NCBI RefSeq assembly: GCF_000243415.2
Contig: NZ_KI912270.1
Coordinates: 6,095,837 to 6,159,836 of the forward strand
Source: Mycolicibacterium tusciae JS617
Lineage (GTDB): Bacteria > Actinomycetota > Actinomycetes > Mycobacteriales > Mycobacteriaceae
DNA length: 64,000 nucleotides
Direction: 5' to 3'
Positions 52,467 through 64,000 of this stretch are shown here, one piece after another; position 1 is the first letter of the stretch; each line of letters opens with the position of its first letter. The notes beneath the pieces were generated by a model. That model did not search any database and was not told where the DNA came from. It worked only from the letters and a program-made list of their open reading frames with translations. The position numbers and the translations under genes were made by a program.

Positions 52467-53323
52467 GCGCCGAACCGGTCGATGACCTCGCGCGCCAACG
52501 ACCGATACGCTTCGGCACCAACCGATTTCGGTGCCCATGAGGTGATCGGTTCGCCGGCGACGCTGGTCTCGGGGAAGCGCACCGTCCGCGTGATGACGGT
52601 GTCGAACACGAGATCGCCGAACCTCTCCAGTACTCGGGCCATCACTTCGCGGGAGTTCACGGTGCGCGGGTCATAGCGGGTGATCAGGATGCCGCCGATG
52701 GACAGCTTCGGGTTCAGCCGGTCGTGCACCTTCTCGACGGTATCGGTCAGCAGCGCCAGGCCACGCAGCGAGAAGAACTCGCACTCCGTCGGGATGATCA
52801 CCACGTCACTGCAGGCCAACCCGTTCACGGTGAGCAGCCCCAGCGACGGCTGGCAATCGATCAACACGTAGTCGTAGCGGTCCAGCACCGGGTAGATCGC
52901 GCGTGCCAGGGACTGTTCCCGGCCCACCTCGTTGACCAGCTGGATCTCCGCGGCCGACAGGTCGATATTGCTTGGCACCAGGTCCAGGTTCTTGACGCGG
53001 GTGCTGATCAGCACGTCATCGATCGACGCCCGCGGTTCGACCAGCAGGTTGTGAACGGTGCGGTCCAGTTCGTAGTGCGGCACCCCGAGGCCCGCCGACA
53101 GCGCACCCTGCGGATCGAGGTCGACCAGCAGTACGCGTCGCCCGTACTCGGCCAGGCTGGCACCGAGGTTGATGGTCGACGTGGTCTTGCCCACTCCGCC
53201 CTTCTGATTGCACATGGCGATGACCTTCGCCGGACCATGCGAAGTCTTGGGTTCGGGCGTCGGAATCTTTCGTGGCTGACGGCCGGTCAGGCCGAGCTCG
53301 GCGGTTTCACCGTCGTCGGTCAT
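52463..53323 (-). CDS. ParA-family ATPase, 286 aa
   Basis: The deviant Walker A is MCNQKGGVGKTTSTINLG, with switch text VLLVDLDPQGALSAGLG and VLIDCQPSLGLLTVNGL. This is the second ParA-like protein encoded next to scpAB in mycobacteria (Rv1708-like), distinct from the parAB locus near the origin. The start at 53323 (MTDDGETAELG) is preferred. It probably assists chromosome organisation with the ScpAB proteins co-transcribed after it. Confidence 0.9.
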   Translation of the reverse strand: MTDDGETAELGLTGRQPRKIPTPEPKTSHGPAKVIAMCNQKGGVGKTTSTINLGASLAEYGRRVLLVDLDPQGALSAGLGVPHYELDRTVHNLLVEPRASIDDVLISTRVKNLDLVPSNIDLSAAEIQLVNEVGREQSLARAIYPVLDRYDYVLIDCQPSLGLLTVNGLACSDVVIIPTECEFFSLRGLALLTDTVEKVHDRLNPKLSIGGILITRYDPRTVNSREVMARVLERFGDLVFDTVITRTVRFPETSVAGEPITSWAPKSVGAEAYRSLAREVIDRFGA

Positions 53324-53453
53324 GCCAGACCGTCGCTGGACAGGCAACGCGGGGGCATGGCGGACATCCGGGCAAGTTTAACGGGAGGTGACTGCCTGGT
53401 CTGCCAGACCCGCGGGCAACTTTTCCGGCGTGATCACGCCTAGGCTGGCGCGC

Positions 53454-54209
53454 GTGAGCCTCAAGCGCCGCATCCCGTTCTTGCGTTGGTCGTTCTGGCG
53501 GCTGGCGATCGGGTCCCACAACATCACCAAGACCGGTCAGATCGGCGACGGACGAGAGGCGGCCGCCGCGGATTACGTGGTGGCCAATGCCCGTCGAGGC
53601 GACATCGACGACGTCATCGCCAAGATCGACCAGTTCGCCTACGAGAAGTCGTTCCTCATCAACATCGGCGACGAGAAGGGCGAGCTGCTCGACGCCGCCG
53701 TGCGCCGCGCGGATGCTGCGCTCGCATTGGAGCTGGGTACCTACTGCGGCTACGGCTCGCTGCGCATCGCCCGCGCCGCACCGACGGCCAGGGTGTACTC
53801 CGTCGAGCTTTCCGCCGCCAATGCCGGGATAGCACAACGCATCTGGCAACACGCCGGAGTATCTGACCGGGTGACGTGTGTGGTCGGCACGATCGGCGAC
53901 GGCGGGAAAACGCTCGCTGAACTGGCCAGCGAGCACGGCTTCTCCCCCGGAAAGCTTGATCTGCTGTTCATCGACCATGACAAGGCCGCGTACCTGCCCG
54001 ACCTACAGGCCATCCTGGACCGCGGATGGCTGCACCCGGGATCCATCGTCGTCGCCGACAACATGCTCATCCCCGGCTCCCCGAAGTACCGCGAATACAT
54101 GCGCGAGCAGCAGGACAAGCTCTTCGCCACCGCCGAGCACAAGACGCACGGCGAGTATCAGACGCTGGCCCCTGACCTGGTGCTCGAGTCGGTGTACCTA
54201 GGGCGCTGA
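53454..54209 (+). CDS. O-methyltransferase (class I, catechol-type), 251 aa
   Basis: The GTG at 53454 (MSLKRRIPFLRW) starts the protein. SAM-binding motifs are ALELGTYCGYGSLRIAR and VYSVELSAANAGIAQ. The metal-binding region is LLFIDHDKAAYLPDL with the following VVADNMLIPG, typical of divalent-metal catechol O-methyltransferases. It corresponds in place and kind to Rv1703c. It is transcribed away from parA, and its 3' end overlaps the convergent oxidoreductase by 12 bp. Confidence 0.87.
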   Translation: MSLKRRIPFLRWSFWRLAIGSHNITKTGQIGDGREAAAADYVVANARRGDIDDVIAKIDQFAYEKSFLINIGDEKGELLDAAVRRADAALALELGTYCGYGSLRIARAAPTARVYSVELSAANAGIAQRIWQHAGVSDRVTCVVGTIGDGGKTLAELASEHGFSPGKLDLLFIDHDKAAYLPDLQAILDRGWLHPGSIVVADNMLIPGSPKYREYMREQQDKLFATAEHKTHGEYQTLAPDLVLESVYLGR

Positions 54210-55331
54210 GAGTTCGTGCGCGATCCGTTTTGCCATCCGCTTGGACTGCTTGGCCATGTAACCGATCAGCGACGGCCGGACGTCATAGCCGATGAAGCGG
54301 AGCCCTTGCGCGGCAGCCCGTTCGCCCCAGACCACCGGTTTACCCCTTGCGTCAAGCACGCCGAGGTAGCCGACCAGCGGTTCCAGCCCGGGCCGGTAGC
54401 CGGTGGCAAGCACGACGGCGTGCGGCTCCAACCGCGAACCGTCGACGAGCACTACCGCGTCGCCGTCGAAGGACTCGACGGTCGCGACCACTTCAATGGA
54501 CCGATTCCTAATCGCGCCGATGACCTCCATGTCGACCAGCGCAGGCACCTGCTCGTAGTGCTTCACGCGGGCCATAACGCCCTCTTCGGGGATTGGCAGG
54601 CCGAACTCCGTGAGGTCGCCGAGGTTCTTGCGGCGTGCGGCCCGGCCGATCGCATCGGCCATCCGGACCGGCAAGCGGTAGAGCGGTAGTGAAACGAGAT
54701 CGCCGGGCAGCCCGCCGGGAAGTGACCGCAGCAAGATGTTCGGTGGCGTGCGCATCGTCAACCAGACCTTCGCCGCCCCGCCCGTCGCAAGGTCGTGCGC
54801 GATCTCCATTCCCGACGACCCGGAGCCGACCACCAACACCTTTCTGTCCCGATAGGGGTCCGGGTTGCGGTATTCCGACGAGTGCAGCACGTCTGGGATG
54901 AACCCGTGCGCTCCCGGAAATTGCGGGACGTGCGCAGTGTTCTGGTTGCCGGTCGCTACGACGACTTGCCGGGTATCGACGTCGCCCGTGGAGGTGCGGA
55001 TGCGCCAACCGCCGTGTCTGCGCTCGATGCGCTGCGCCTCGCTTGCCAGCCGCAATTCGATGCCGTCTTCGCCGGCGTGCCGCTCGAGGTGCGCGACGAC
55101 GTCGTCGCGGGTGGGAAACATCGCCGTGCCCTCGGGGTACGGACGGTTCGGCAGATGCGAGAACGGTCTGCCGGTGTTCAGTTTCAGCCGGTCGTACCGC
55201 TTGCGCCACGAGGAGGCGACGTGATCGGCCCGGTCGATCAGCAATGGACGTAATCCGCGGTCGCGCAAACTGAGCGCTACCGAGACACCTGCCGGGCCCG
55301 CACCGACGATTGCAACGTCATGCTCGGTCAT
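54198..55331 (-). CDS. FAD-dependent monooxygenase/oxidoreductase, 377 aa
   Basis: The FAD-binding motif VAIVGAGPAGVSVALSLRDRG is at the N-terminus and the NAD(P)H motif VLVVGSGSSGMEIAHDLA is in the middle. WRKRYDRLKLNTGR matches flavin-containing monooxygenase-like proteins such as bacterial indole-pyruvate monooxygenases. LHSSEYRNPD fits the linker that normally carries HSxxY. The substrate is unknown. It is separated from xerD by 31 bp. Confidence 0.85.
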   Translation of the reverse strand: MTEHDVAIVGAGPAGVSVALSLRDRGLRPLLIDRADHVASSWRKRYDRLKLNTGRPFSHLPNRPYPEGTAMFPTRDDVVAHLERHAGEDGIELRLASEAQRIERRHGGWRIRTSTGDVDTRQVVVATGNQNTAHVPQFPGAHGFIPDVLHSSEYRNPDPYRDRKVLVVGSGSSGMEIAHDLATGGAAKVWLTMRTPPNILLRSLPGGLPGDLVSLPLYRLPVRMADAIGRAARRKNLGDLTEFGLPIPEEGVMARVKHYEQVPALVDMEVIGAIRNRSIEVVATVESFDGDAVVLVDGSRLEPHAVVLATGYRPGLEPLVGYLGVLDARGKPVVWGERAAAQGLRFIGYDVRPSLIGYMAKQSKRMAKRIAHELSAP

Positions 55332-55362
55332 ACCCTCGCAACGAGCGCACGCGTCCGATTGT

Positions 55363-56339
55363 TCACTGCGCGCGCGGGTGGGCTCCGGCCCAGACCTCTC
55401 GCAGCGCGGTCACGGTCACCATCGTGTAGATCTGCGTCGTGGTGACCGACGCGTGGCCAAGCAGTTCCTGGACCACGCGGACGTCGGCGCCGCCGTCGAG
55501 CAGATGGGTGGCGAAGGAATGGCGCAGGACATGTGGCGACACCGCAGACGTGATGCCGGCCCGTTCGGCGGCGTCCTGCAGCACCTGCCACGCACTCTGG
55601 CGCGAGAGCCGTCCGCCCCTGGCGTTGAGGAAGATCGCCGGGGTGCCGCGCCCGCGGCGGGCCAGCTCGGGGCGTCCGCGCACGAAGTAGGCATCCAGCG
55701 CGCTGACCGCCGGTCGGCCGACTGGAACCAGCCGCTGCTTACCGCCCTTGCCTCGCAGCAGCACCGACCGTGCCCTGGTATCGATATCGTCGACGTCGAG
55801 GCCGACGGCCTCCGAGATCCTCGCCCCGGTCGAGTAGAGCAGTTCGAGCAGCGCCCGGTTGCGCAGCGTCAGCGGCCCGTCCGCCTCGCTGTCACCACCG
55901 GCGCCGTCCAGCAGGGCCAGCACCTCGTCGATGGTCAGGCTCTTGGGCAGTCGCCGGCTCGGTGTCGGCGGTTTGACCGCCGAAGCGACGTTGAGCGCGG
56001 TGAGACCCTCCGCCTCGGCGAAGCGGTGCAGCCCACGGACGGCGATCAGGGCGCGCGCCGCCGATACCGCCGACAGCGGGACGGTTCCCGCGTCGGGATC
56101 ACCCCGGCGCAGGGCGACGAGGAAATCGCTGACGTCGGATTCGGTCACCTTCGCCAGGTCGTCGATGCCACGCGGCGCGAGGTGTTCGGAGTAGCGGCGC
56201 AGGTCCCGTCGGTAGGACGTCAACGTGTTGACCGCGACGCCGCGCTCGATGGTCAGGTGGTCGAGGTAGCCCTGGATCTGGTCATCGAGGGCCGACCGAA
56301 AAGCCGGTGAGCCGCTTGCGCGAAGAGGAGACGAAATCG

Positions 56340-56343
<4 letters not shown>
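55363..56343 (-). CDS. xerD: Tyrosine recombinase XerD, 326 aa
   Basis: This is the chromosomal dimer resolvase acting at dif with XerC. The SAM-like domain is [21 protein letters not shown]. The catalytic residues are [12 protein letters not shown] (Arg I), [14 protein letters not shown] (HxxR), [10 protein letters not shown] (His) and TQIYTMVT (Tyr). The ATG at 56343 overlaps the stop of the NUDIX gene (ATGA). The sequence and location match the mycobacterial Rv1701 gene. Confidence 0.95.
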
Positions 56344-59819
<3,476 letters not shown>

Positions 59820-59821
59820 CG

Positions 59822-61006
59822 CTAAGTAACCCAGCCCTGAACCCAGAGCGCGAACCGGTTCCAGTAGTCGACGACCCACTCCACCAGTGCGGTATCTGCG
59901 CGTGACACCCACAGCGCGACAATCACCGCAACCAGCATGGCGAGCACAAGCAGTGCGATGGCTCCGCCGGAGACCCGGCTGCGATACAGCGTGGCGACGG
60001 CCTTGGCATCGACCAGCTTCTCGCCGACCTTCAGCCGAGTGAGGAAGGTGGACGGATTGCTCTGCTGACGCGACCGGTCGAAGAACTCCTCGATGCTCGC
60101 GCTGTGGCCGGCGGTCACGATCAGCGACGCGCCGTGGTGGTCGCAGAGCAGCAAGGCCAGGTCGGCGGCGGAACCGGCAGCCGGGAACGTCATCGCCCCG
60201 ACACCGAGGTCCTGGATCCGCTCGAGGCCCGCCGCGTGTCCGTCGGCGTCGGCGGGCAGCACGACCTGCGCACCGCATCGCAGCGCGTCGGCGCTGATCC
60301 GGTCGGGGTCTCCGACGATGAGCTGCGGGCGATAGCCGGCCTTGCGCAGCACGTCGGCTCCCGTGCCGACACCCACCAGCACCGGTTGGTACTCCTTGAT
60401 GAACGGCTTGAGCGCCTTGAGGTCGACGGCCGAACTCGGCTCCTCGGCCACGATGACGACGTGGCGTCGATTCATGTCGATGTCGACGTCGGGAATGCCG
60501 ATGCCGTCGATCAGCAGCGGGCTCTCGCTGCGAATGAACTCGATGGTGTTACCCGCGAACGCCTCGAGATGTGCCACGAGCCCGCTCTTGGCCTCGTGCA
60601 TCAGCTCGTTGATCTCGTCGTCAGTCCGTTCGGCGCCCAGGATCAGCCGCCGGTCACCGGAGTAGACACCACCCTCATGCAGGCGCACCCGCGCACCGTC
60701 CTTGACCTTCTTGAACACCTCATCGCCGGTGTCGTCGATCAGGGTGACGCCGTTGGCGACCAGAACCTCTGGGCCCAAGTTGGGGTATCGGCCCGATATC
60801 GACGGCGACGCGTTCACGACCGCGGTGACACCGGCTTCGACGAGGGCGTCTGCGGTGATCCGGTCCAGATCCAGAGCATCGAGGACGACGATGTCGCCCG
60901 GGTTGATGCGTCGCAGCAGCCGATCGATGTCGCGGTCGACCCGCGCTGTGCCGGTGATGCCGGGTCGAGAGCTGGCATTACGGGATAGCAGCGCTGACAT
61001 CTTCAT
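59822..61006 (-). CDS. steA: SteA-like protein, 394 aa
   Basis: The start MKMSALLSRNASSRPG (61006) opens a thiamine pyrophosphokinase-like cytoplasmic domain (GITGTARVDRDIDRLLRRI, YRPQLIVGDPDRISADAL). The C-terminal membrane span is AIALLVLAMLVAVIVALWV. In corynebacteria the SteA-SteB pair helps to regulate cell separation and peptidoglycan hydrolases; MctB is the SteB equivalent here. It is coupled closely to mctB. Confidence 0.9.
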   Translation of the reverse strand: MKMSALLSRNASSRPGITGTARVDRDIDRLLRRINPGDIVVLDALDLDRITADALVEAGVTAVVNASPSISGRYPNLGPEVLVANGVTLIDDTGDEVFKKVKDGARVRLHEGGVYSGDRRLILGAERTDDEINELMHEAKSGLVAHLEAFAGNTIEFIRSESPLLIDGIGIPDVDIDMNRRHVVIVAEEPSSAVDLKALKPFIKEYQPVLVGVGTGADVLRKAGYRPQLIVGDPDRISADALRCGAQVVLPADADGHAAGLERIQDLGVGAMTFPAAGSAADLALLLCDHHGASLIVTAGHSASIEEFFDRSRQQSNPSTFLTRLKVGEKLVDAKAVATLYRSRVSGGAIALLVLAMLVAVIVALWVSRADTALVEWVVDYWNRFALWVQGWVT

Positions 61007-61097
61007 AGGCCGATTCTGTCGATATGCATCCGGTGTCTGTCGGAGGCGCGCCGTAACATCTGCCTCAGAAGACACTTTTGTCACATCTGCAACACGG

Positions 61098-61478
61098 TTA
61101 TGTGTAGGCCTCGAATAGCTCGACGAGGTTGCCCGCCGGGTCCGGCACGAGCGCCTGCCGCCCGCCCCTGCCGGTGATCACGTCGCCCCGCAAGTGCGCG
61201 CCGGCCTTTCGTAGATCGGCCACGGCCTCGTCCAGATCGTCCACTTGAAGCTGAAATCGGTTCCAACCTCCGGGTTCTGGTCGACTGCCGTCCGCGAGCG
61301 ACTGGCCGGCGCCACCGCCGCCACCCGGCGAGTTCAGCAACAGCCGCAGCCCTGCGCGGCGGAGCATCGCAAAACCCGGCCCGGGCCGCATCGCCACCTC
61401 GAACTGGAAAAGGGATGTGTAGAAGTCCACCGCAGCATCGACATCGTCGACGATGTAGCGAACGCTGATATTGGTCAT
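61098..61478 (-). CDS. VOC/glyoxalase-family protein, 126 aa
   Basis: The protein is one pair of beta-alpha-beta-beta-beta units: NISVRYIVDDVDAAVDFYTSLF and FQLQVDDLDEAVADLRKAG, with a final DPAGNLVELFE carrying a metal-ligand Glu. It starts at 61478 after a strong AGGAGG. It could detoxify or bind a small molecule or antibiotic. It is divergent from the TetR gene beside it, and the pair sits between steA and recN, which are adjacent in M. tuberculosis. Confidence 0.87.
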   Translation of the reverse strand: MTNISVRYIVDDVDAAVDFYTSLFQFEVAMRPGPGFAMLRRAGLRLLLNSPGGGGGAGQSLADGSRPEPGGWNRFQLQVDDLDEAVADLRKAGAHLRGDVITGRGGRQALVPDPAGNLVELFEAYT

Positions 61479-61509
61479 CTTTGCACCTCCTGACACTTAT
61501 GATACATAT
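61479..61509. promoter_or_regulatory. Divergent promoter/operator of the VOC-TetR pair
   Basis: Only 31 bp separate the two start codons. The text ATGATACATATATGTC contains the palindrome CATATATG, which overlaps the TetR start codon. Such a compact AT-rich palindrome is a good TetR operator candidate controlling both genes. Confidence 0.6.
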
Positions 61510-62082
61510 ATGTCCCAAAAAAGTCAGCCGGATCCTCGGGTCGAGCACAGCCGAAGGGCGATATGTCGCGCCGCCCTCGAGGAGTTCGCCGAGGCGGGAT
61601 TCGCCGGCTTTCGGATGGAGTCCGTGGCTGCGCGTGCCGGTGTCGGACGCAGCACCCTGTACCGGCACTGGCCCGACAAGGCGGCACTTATCGCCGACGC
61701 GCTCGAGACCCTCAACGTGCAACCGAACCCGGACCGCGAACTCGCTTCCGGCACGGCCCGGCAGCGCGTCGAACTGCTGCTGGGCCATCTCGTGCGTGCG
61801 CTCACCGACTCGCCGGTGGCGGCCTGTGTCCCCGCCCTCATTCATGCGACGGAAACCGATGCGGCGGTCCGCGAGTTCTTTCACCGCTACTCGGCGGCGC
61901 GGCGCCATCGCCTGACCGACGCCATTGCCGCGGGCGTGCGCGATGGACAGTTTCCTGCCCGCATCGATGCCGAGGCCGCTTCAGTTGCGCTGTCCGGTGC
62001 GGTGTTCTACCGGCGACTGATGACGGCAGAGGTCCTCGACGAGGCATTCGTCGCCGAGTTGATCGACACCGTGCTGCAGTGA
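61510..62082 (+). CDS. TetR-family transcriptional regulator, 190 aa
   Basis: The N-terminal helix-turn-helix reads AALEEFAEAGFAGFRMESVAARAGVGRSTLYRHWPDKAALIADAL. The C-terminal domain (RVELLLGHLVRALTDSPVAACVPALI) matches TetR C-terminal group proteins. The start at 61510 has no strong ribosome site and may be leaderless. It probably represses the divergent VOC gene and itself. Confidence 0.9.
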   Translation: MSQKSQPDPRVEHSRRAICRAALEEFAEAGFAGFRMESVAARAGVGRSTLYRHWPDKAALIADALETLNVQPNPDRELASGTARQRVELLLGHLVRALTDSPVAACVPALIHATETDAAVREFFHRYSAARRHRLTDAIAAGVRDGQFPARIDAEAASVALSGAVFYRRLMTAEVLDEAFVAELIDTVLQ

Positions 62083-62086
62083 CGCC

Positions 62087-63847
62087 CTAGCCGCTCGTCC
62101 CTCGCTCTTGTCGCGCCGCTTCCAGTAGCTCGCGGGCATGCGCTCGGCCGCTGTCCGACTCCCCCAGGCCCGCCAGCATGCGGGCCAACTCGGCCACACG
62201 TTCGTCGTCGTCGAGCCGGCGTACCCCGCTGGCCTTGCCCCGCCCCCCACTGTCGACCACCAGGTGGACGTCGGCGTAGGCGGCTACCTGGGGCAGGTGT
62301 GTGACGACGATGACCTGGTGGGTAGTGGCCAGCCGCGCCAGTCGTCGGCCGATCTGCACTGCCGCGCGCCCGCCGACTCCCGCGTCGACCTCGTCGAAGA
62401 CCATCGTCGTTCCCTCGGTCGACGCGGCCAGCACGACCTCGAGTGCGAGCATCACCCGCGACAGCTCACCGCCGGATGCGCTCTTGTTCAGTGGCAGCAC
62501 ATCGGTGCCCCGGTGTGCCGCGAAGCCGAATTCCACACCGTCGACGCCGTACTGACCCGCGTGCGCCGTCACACCCGGGGACACAGTCAGCGGAGCGGTG
62601 TCATCGACGCGCGCGGCCAGCGGCGCCACCGACACCGTGAACTCGGCGTCGGCCATCGCCAGACCCGACAGCTCGGCGGTCACCGCCTTGGCCAAACCCT
62701 TGGCCGCCTTGGTCCTCGCCTTGGTGAGGTCATTGGCCGCGACGACAACATCGTCGTGCAGCGCGACGACCTGGCGTTCGAGATCGGCGAGCGCTTCTTC
62801 GGACACGTCGAGCTGCGCCAGGCGTTCGCGCGACTGCTGCGCCCATTGCAGGACACCGTCGATGTCGGCGGCGTACTTGCGTGTCAGTGTGCGCAGCTCG
62901 CTCTGCCGTAACAGCTTCGCCTCCAGCGTGCTCGCATCGCTGGGCAGCGCGGCCAGGTAGTCGCCGAGTTCGCTTGCCACATCACCGATCACGGCCAATG
63001 CGCCGTCGAGTTGTGCGGCCAGTGTGCGCAATGCGGAGTCGTCGGTGGCTTCCATTGCCGACTTCGCCTGCACCACAGTGCCGATCGCCGAAGCGATTTC
63101 GGGTGAAGGGTCGTCGTCGCCGGACAGCGCGGCACGTGCGGTTTGCGCCGCTTCCCGCACCGAGTCCAGCTCCGACAGCCGCTGGATGTCGCCGACGAGT
63201 CCGTCATCCTCACCGGGTTGCGGTGCGACGCCGTCGATCTCGTTGAGCGCGAACTTGAGTTGGTCTGCCTCCTGCGCAAGCTCGCGCGCTCGCTGCGTGC
63301 GGTCGACGAGATCACGACGAGCGGCCACCCAGTCTTCGCGCAGCTTTCGGTAGCGCTTCAGCTGCTTCTCGACGTCGACGAATCGGTCCAGTGCCGCACG
63401 CTGCTCGTCGGGACGCATCAGCCGAAGCTGATCGTTCTGGCCGTGCAGGGTGAGCAGTTCGGTGGTGAAGGTGCCCAATGACTTCGCGGGCACACTGCGC
63501 CCACCTAGGAAGGCGCGTGACGGGCCGTCGCGGGCCACCGAGCGCGCGGCGATGACGCTGCCGTCGTCGTCACGCTCCGCTCCCGAAGAATCGAGAATCT
63601 CATCGATCTGGGCGGTGACGTTCTCGCCAAGCGCACTGGTGGTGAACCGGCCTTCGACGACAGCGCGTGCGGCGCCCGAGCGCACGCGCGTGGCATCTGC
63701 GCGTGCACCGCCGAGCAGGTGCAGACCCGTGACCACCATGGTCTTGCCCGTACCTGTCTCGCCGGTGAGCACGGTGAGACCGCGATCGAACTCGGCGGTC
63801 GCAGTGCTGATCGCGCCCAGCGACTCGATACGGATCTCGGATAGCAC
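62087..63847 (-). CDS. recN: DNA repair protein RecN, 586 aa
   Basis: This is an SMC-like ATPase: Walker A LTGETGTGKTMVV near the N-terminus, two coiled-coil arms in the middle, signature SASGGELSRVMLALEVVL and Walker B TTMVFDEVDAGVGGRAA. It acts at double-strand breaks with RecA. The GTG at 63847 ([11 protein letters not shown]) overlaps the TAG of nadK (TAGTG) and is preferred to the longer frame. Confidence 0.95.
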   Translation of the reverse strand: MLSEIRIESLGAISTATAEFDRGLTVLTGETGTGKTMVVTGLHLLGGARADATRVRSGAARAVVEGRFTTSALGENVTAQIDEILDSSGAERDDDGSVIAARSVARDGPSRAFLGGRSVPAKSLGTFTTELLTLHGQNDQLRLMRPDEQRAALDRFVDVEKQLKRYRKLREDWVAARRDLVDRTQRARELAQEADQLKFALNEIDGVAPQPGEDDGLVGDIQRLSELDSVREAAQTARAALSGDDDPSPEIASAIGTVVQAKSAMEATDDSALRTLAAQLDGALAVIGDVASELGDYLAALPSDASTLEAKLLRQSELRTLTRKYAADIDGVLQWAQQSRERLAQLDVSEEALADLERQVVALHDDVVVAANDLTKARTKAAKGLAKAVTAELSGLAMADAEFTVSVAPLAARVDDTAPLTVSPGVTAHAGQYGVDGVEFGFAAHRGTDVLPLNKSASGGELSRVMLALEVVLAASTEGTTMVFDEVDAGVGGRAAVQIGRRLARLATTHQVIVVTHLPQVAAYADVHLVVDSGGRGKASGVRRLDDDERVAELARMLAGLGESDSGRAHARELLEAARQERGTSG

Positions 63848-64000
63848 TACTGCCCGCGCCACCCCGTGACCGGCAACCGGAACTTGCGCACCAGGCGGTC
63901 GGTGAACGGGGCGCTGTCCAGCCGCACCCATTTCAGCGGTGTGCCGCACCGGGTCACTTCCAGCCGGCCACCCGCGGGTACCACCATCTCGCGGCGGCCG
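63847..64000 (-). CDS. nadK: NAD kinase, C-terminal end, cut by the window edge
   Basis: The minus-strand frame reads [18 protein letters not shown] then [21 protein letters not shown] to TAG at 63847. This is the C-terminal tail of NAD kinase (ppnK), as expected upstream of recN in mycobacteria. Only the last 50 residues are visible. Confidence 0.87.
   Translation of the reverse strand, partial: GRREMVVPAGGRLEVTRCGTPLKWVRLDSAPFTDRLVRKFRLPVTGWRGQ

Noticed and set aside
59822..60278. Extending mctB upstream to 60278.
   Set aside because: The extension overlaps steA almost entirely and lacks signal-peptide character; the ATG at 59819 starts a proper signal/anchor two bases after steA.

Overview
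The window is GC-rich actinobacterial DNA, almost certainly from a Mycobacterium (Mycolicibacterium-type) chromosome. The right third (about 45.8-64 kb) carries, on the minus strand, nadK-recN-steA-mctB-pyrG-NUDIX-xerD ... parA-scpA-scpB-rluB-cmk-der. This is the conserved order known from M. tuberculosis (Rv1695-Rv1713 region). A tRNA-Pro(GGG) and two TSUP-type permease genes lie beyond der. This backbone is densely packed with 1-8 bp stop/start overlaps. It is broken only by an outward-facing O-methyltransferase, a flavin-dependent oxidoreductase, and a VOC/TetR pair lodged between steA and recN.

The left two thirds (1-44.7 kb) is accessory DNA. From left to right it holds: a frameshifted IS21 istA; a complete IS256-family element with an 8-bp target duplication; a serine resolvase with a palindromic site beside it; a three-gene operon of membrane protein, DUF5678-like protein and retropepsin-like protease; a frameshifted IS3-family element; a lipoprotein/DUF2510 pair; and a run of helix-turn-helix genes (9.9-11.9 kb). 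Next comes a tyrosine-recombinase trio (RIT-type, 12.6-15.7 kb) bounded by 403-bp inverted repeats whose outer parts are IS21 ends with istB fragments. A subtilisin-like protease with a tiny overlapping partner and a convergent unknown gene follow (16.3-19.2 kb).

From about 19.28 to 30.0 kb lies a small prophage or phage satellite resembling phiRv1/phiRv2 in content. It has a major capsid protein, a WhiB-like regulator, small DNA-binding proteins, a DUF3854/D5-type primase-helicase, a likely iteron origin, a nucleoside deoxyribosyltransferase-like protein, a small-terminase-like protein and a tyrosine integrase. No portal, large terminase or tail genes are visible. A 47-bp 3' fragment of a tRNA-Gly marks its left side. 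A candidate structured RNA sits upstream of the primase gene.

The most striking part is 30.1-44.6 kb. A tyrosine integrase gene is split by a 10.6-kb element (30700-41272). That element carries a tnpA/tnpB/tnpC-like set (A, B, H) whose own tnpB-like gene is split by a second 6.1-kb element (32033-38137) with four further genes (three recombinase-like proteins plus a small DUF6262-like protein). Both insertions lie at or next to conserved active-site arginine codons of the recombinase gene they interrupt. Each is bounded by short terminal inverted repeats (TTCTCCrGGGTT; TTGTCyCCGC) and 6-bp cores (GGGyTG; GGCATT/GGCGCT), and removing them on paper restores intact catalytic motifs. This is a three-layer recombinase-in-recombinase nest. 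All function calls are from reading the sequence only; no database search was run.
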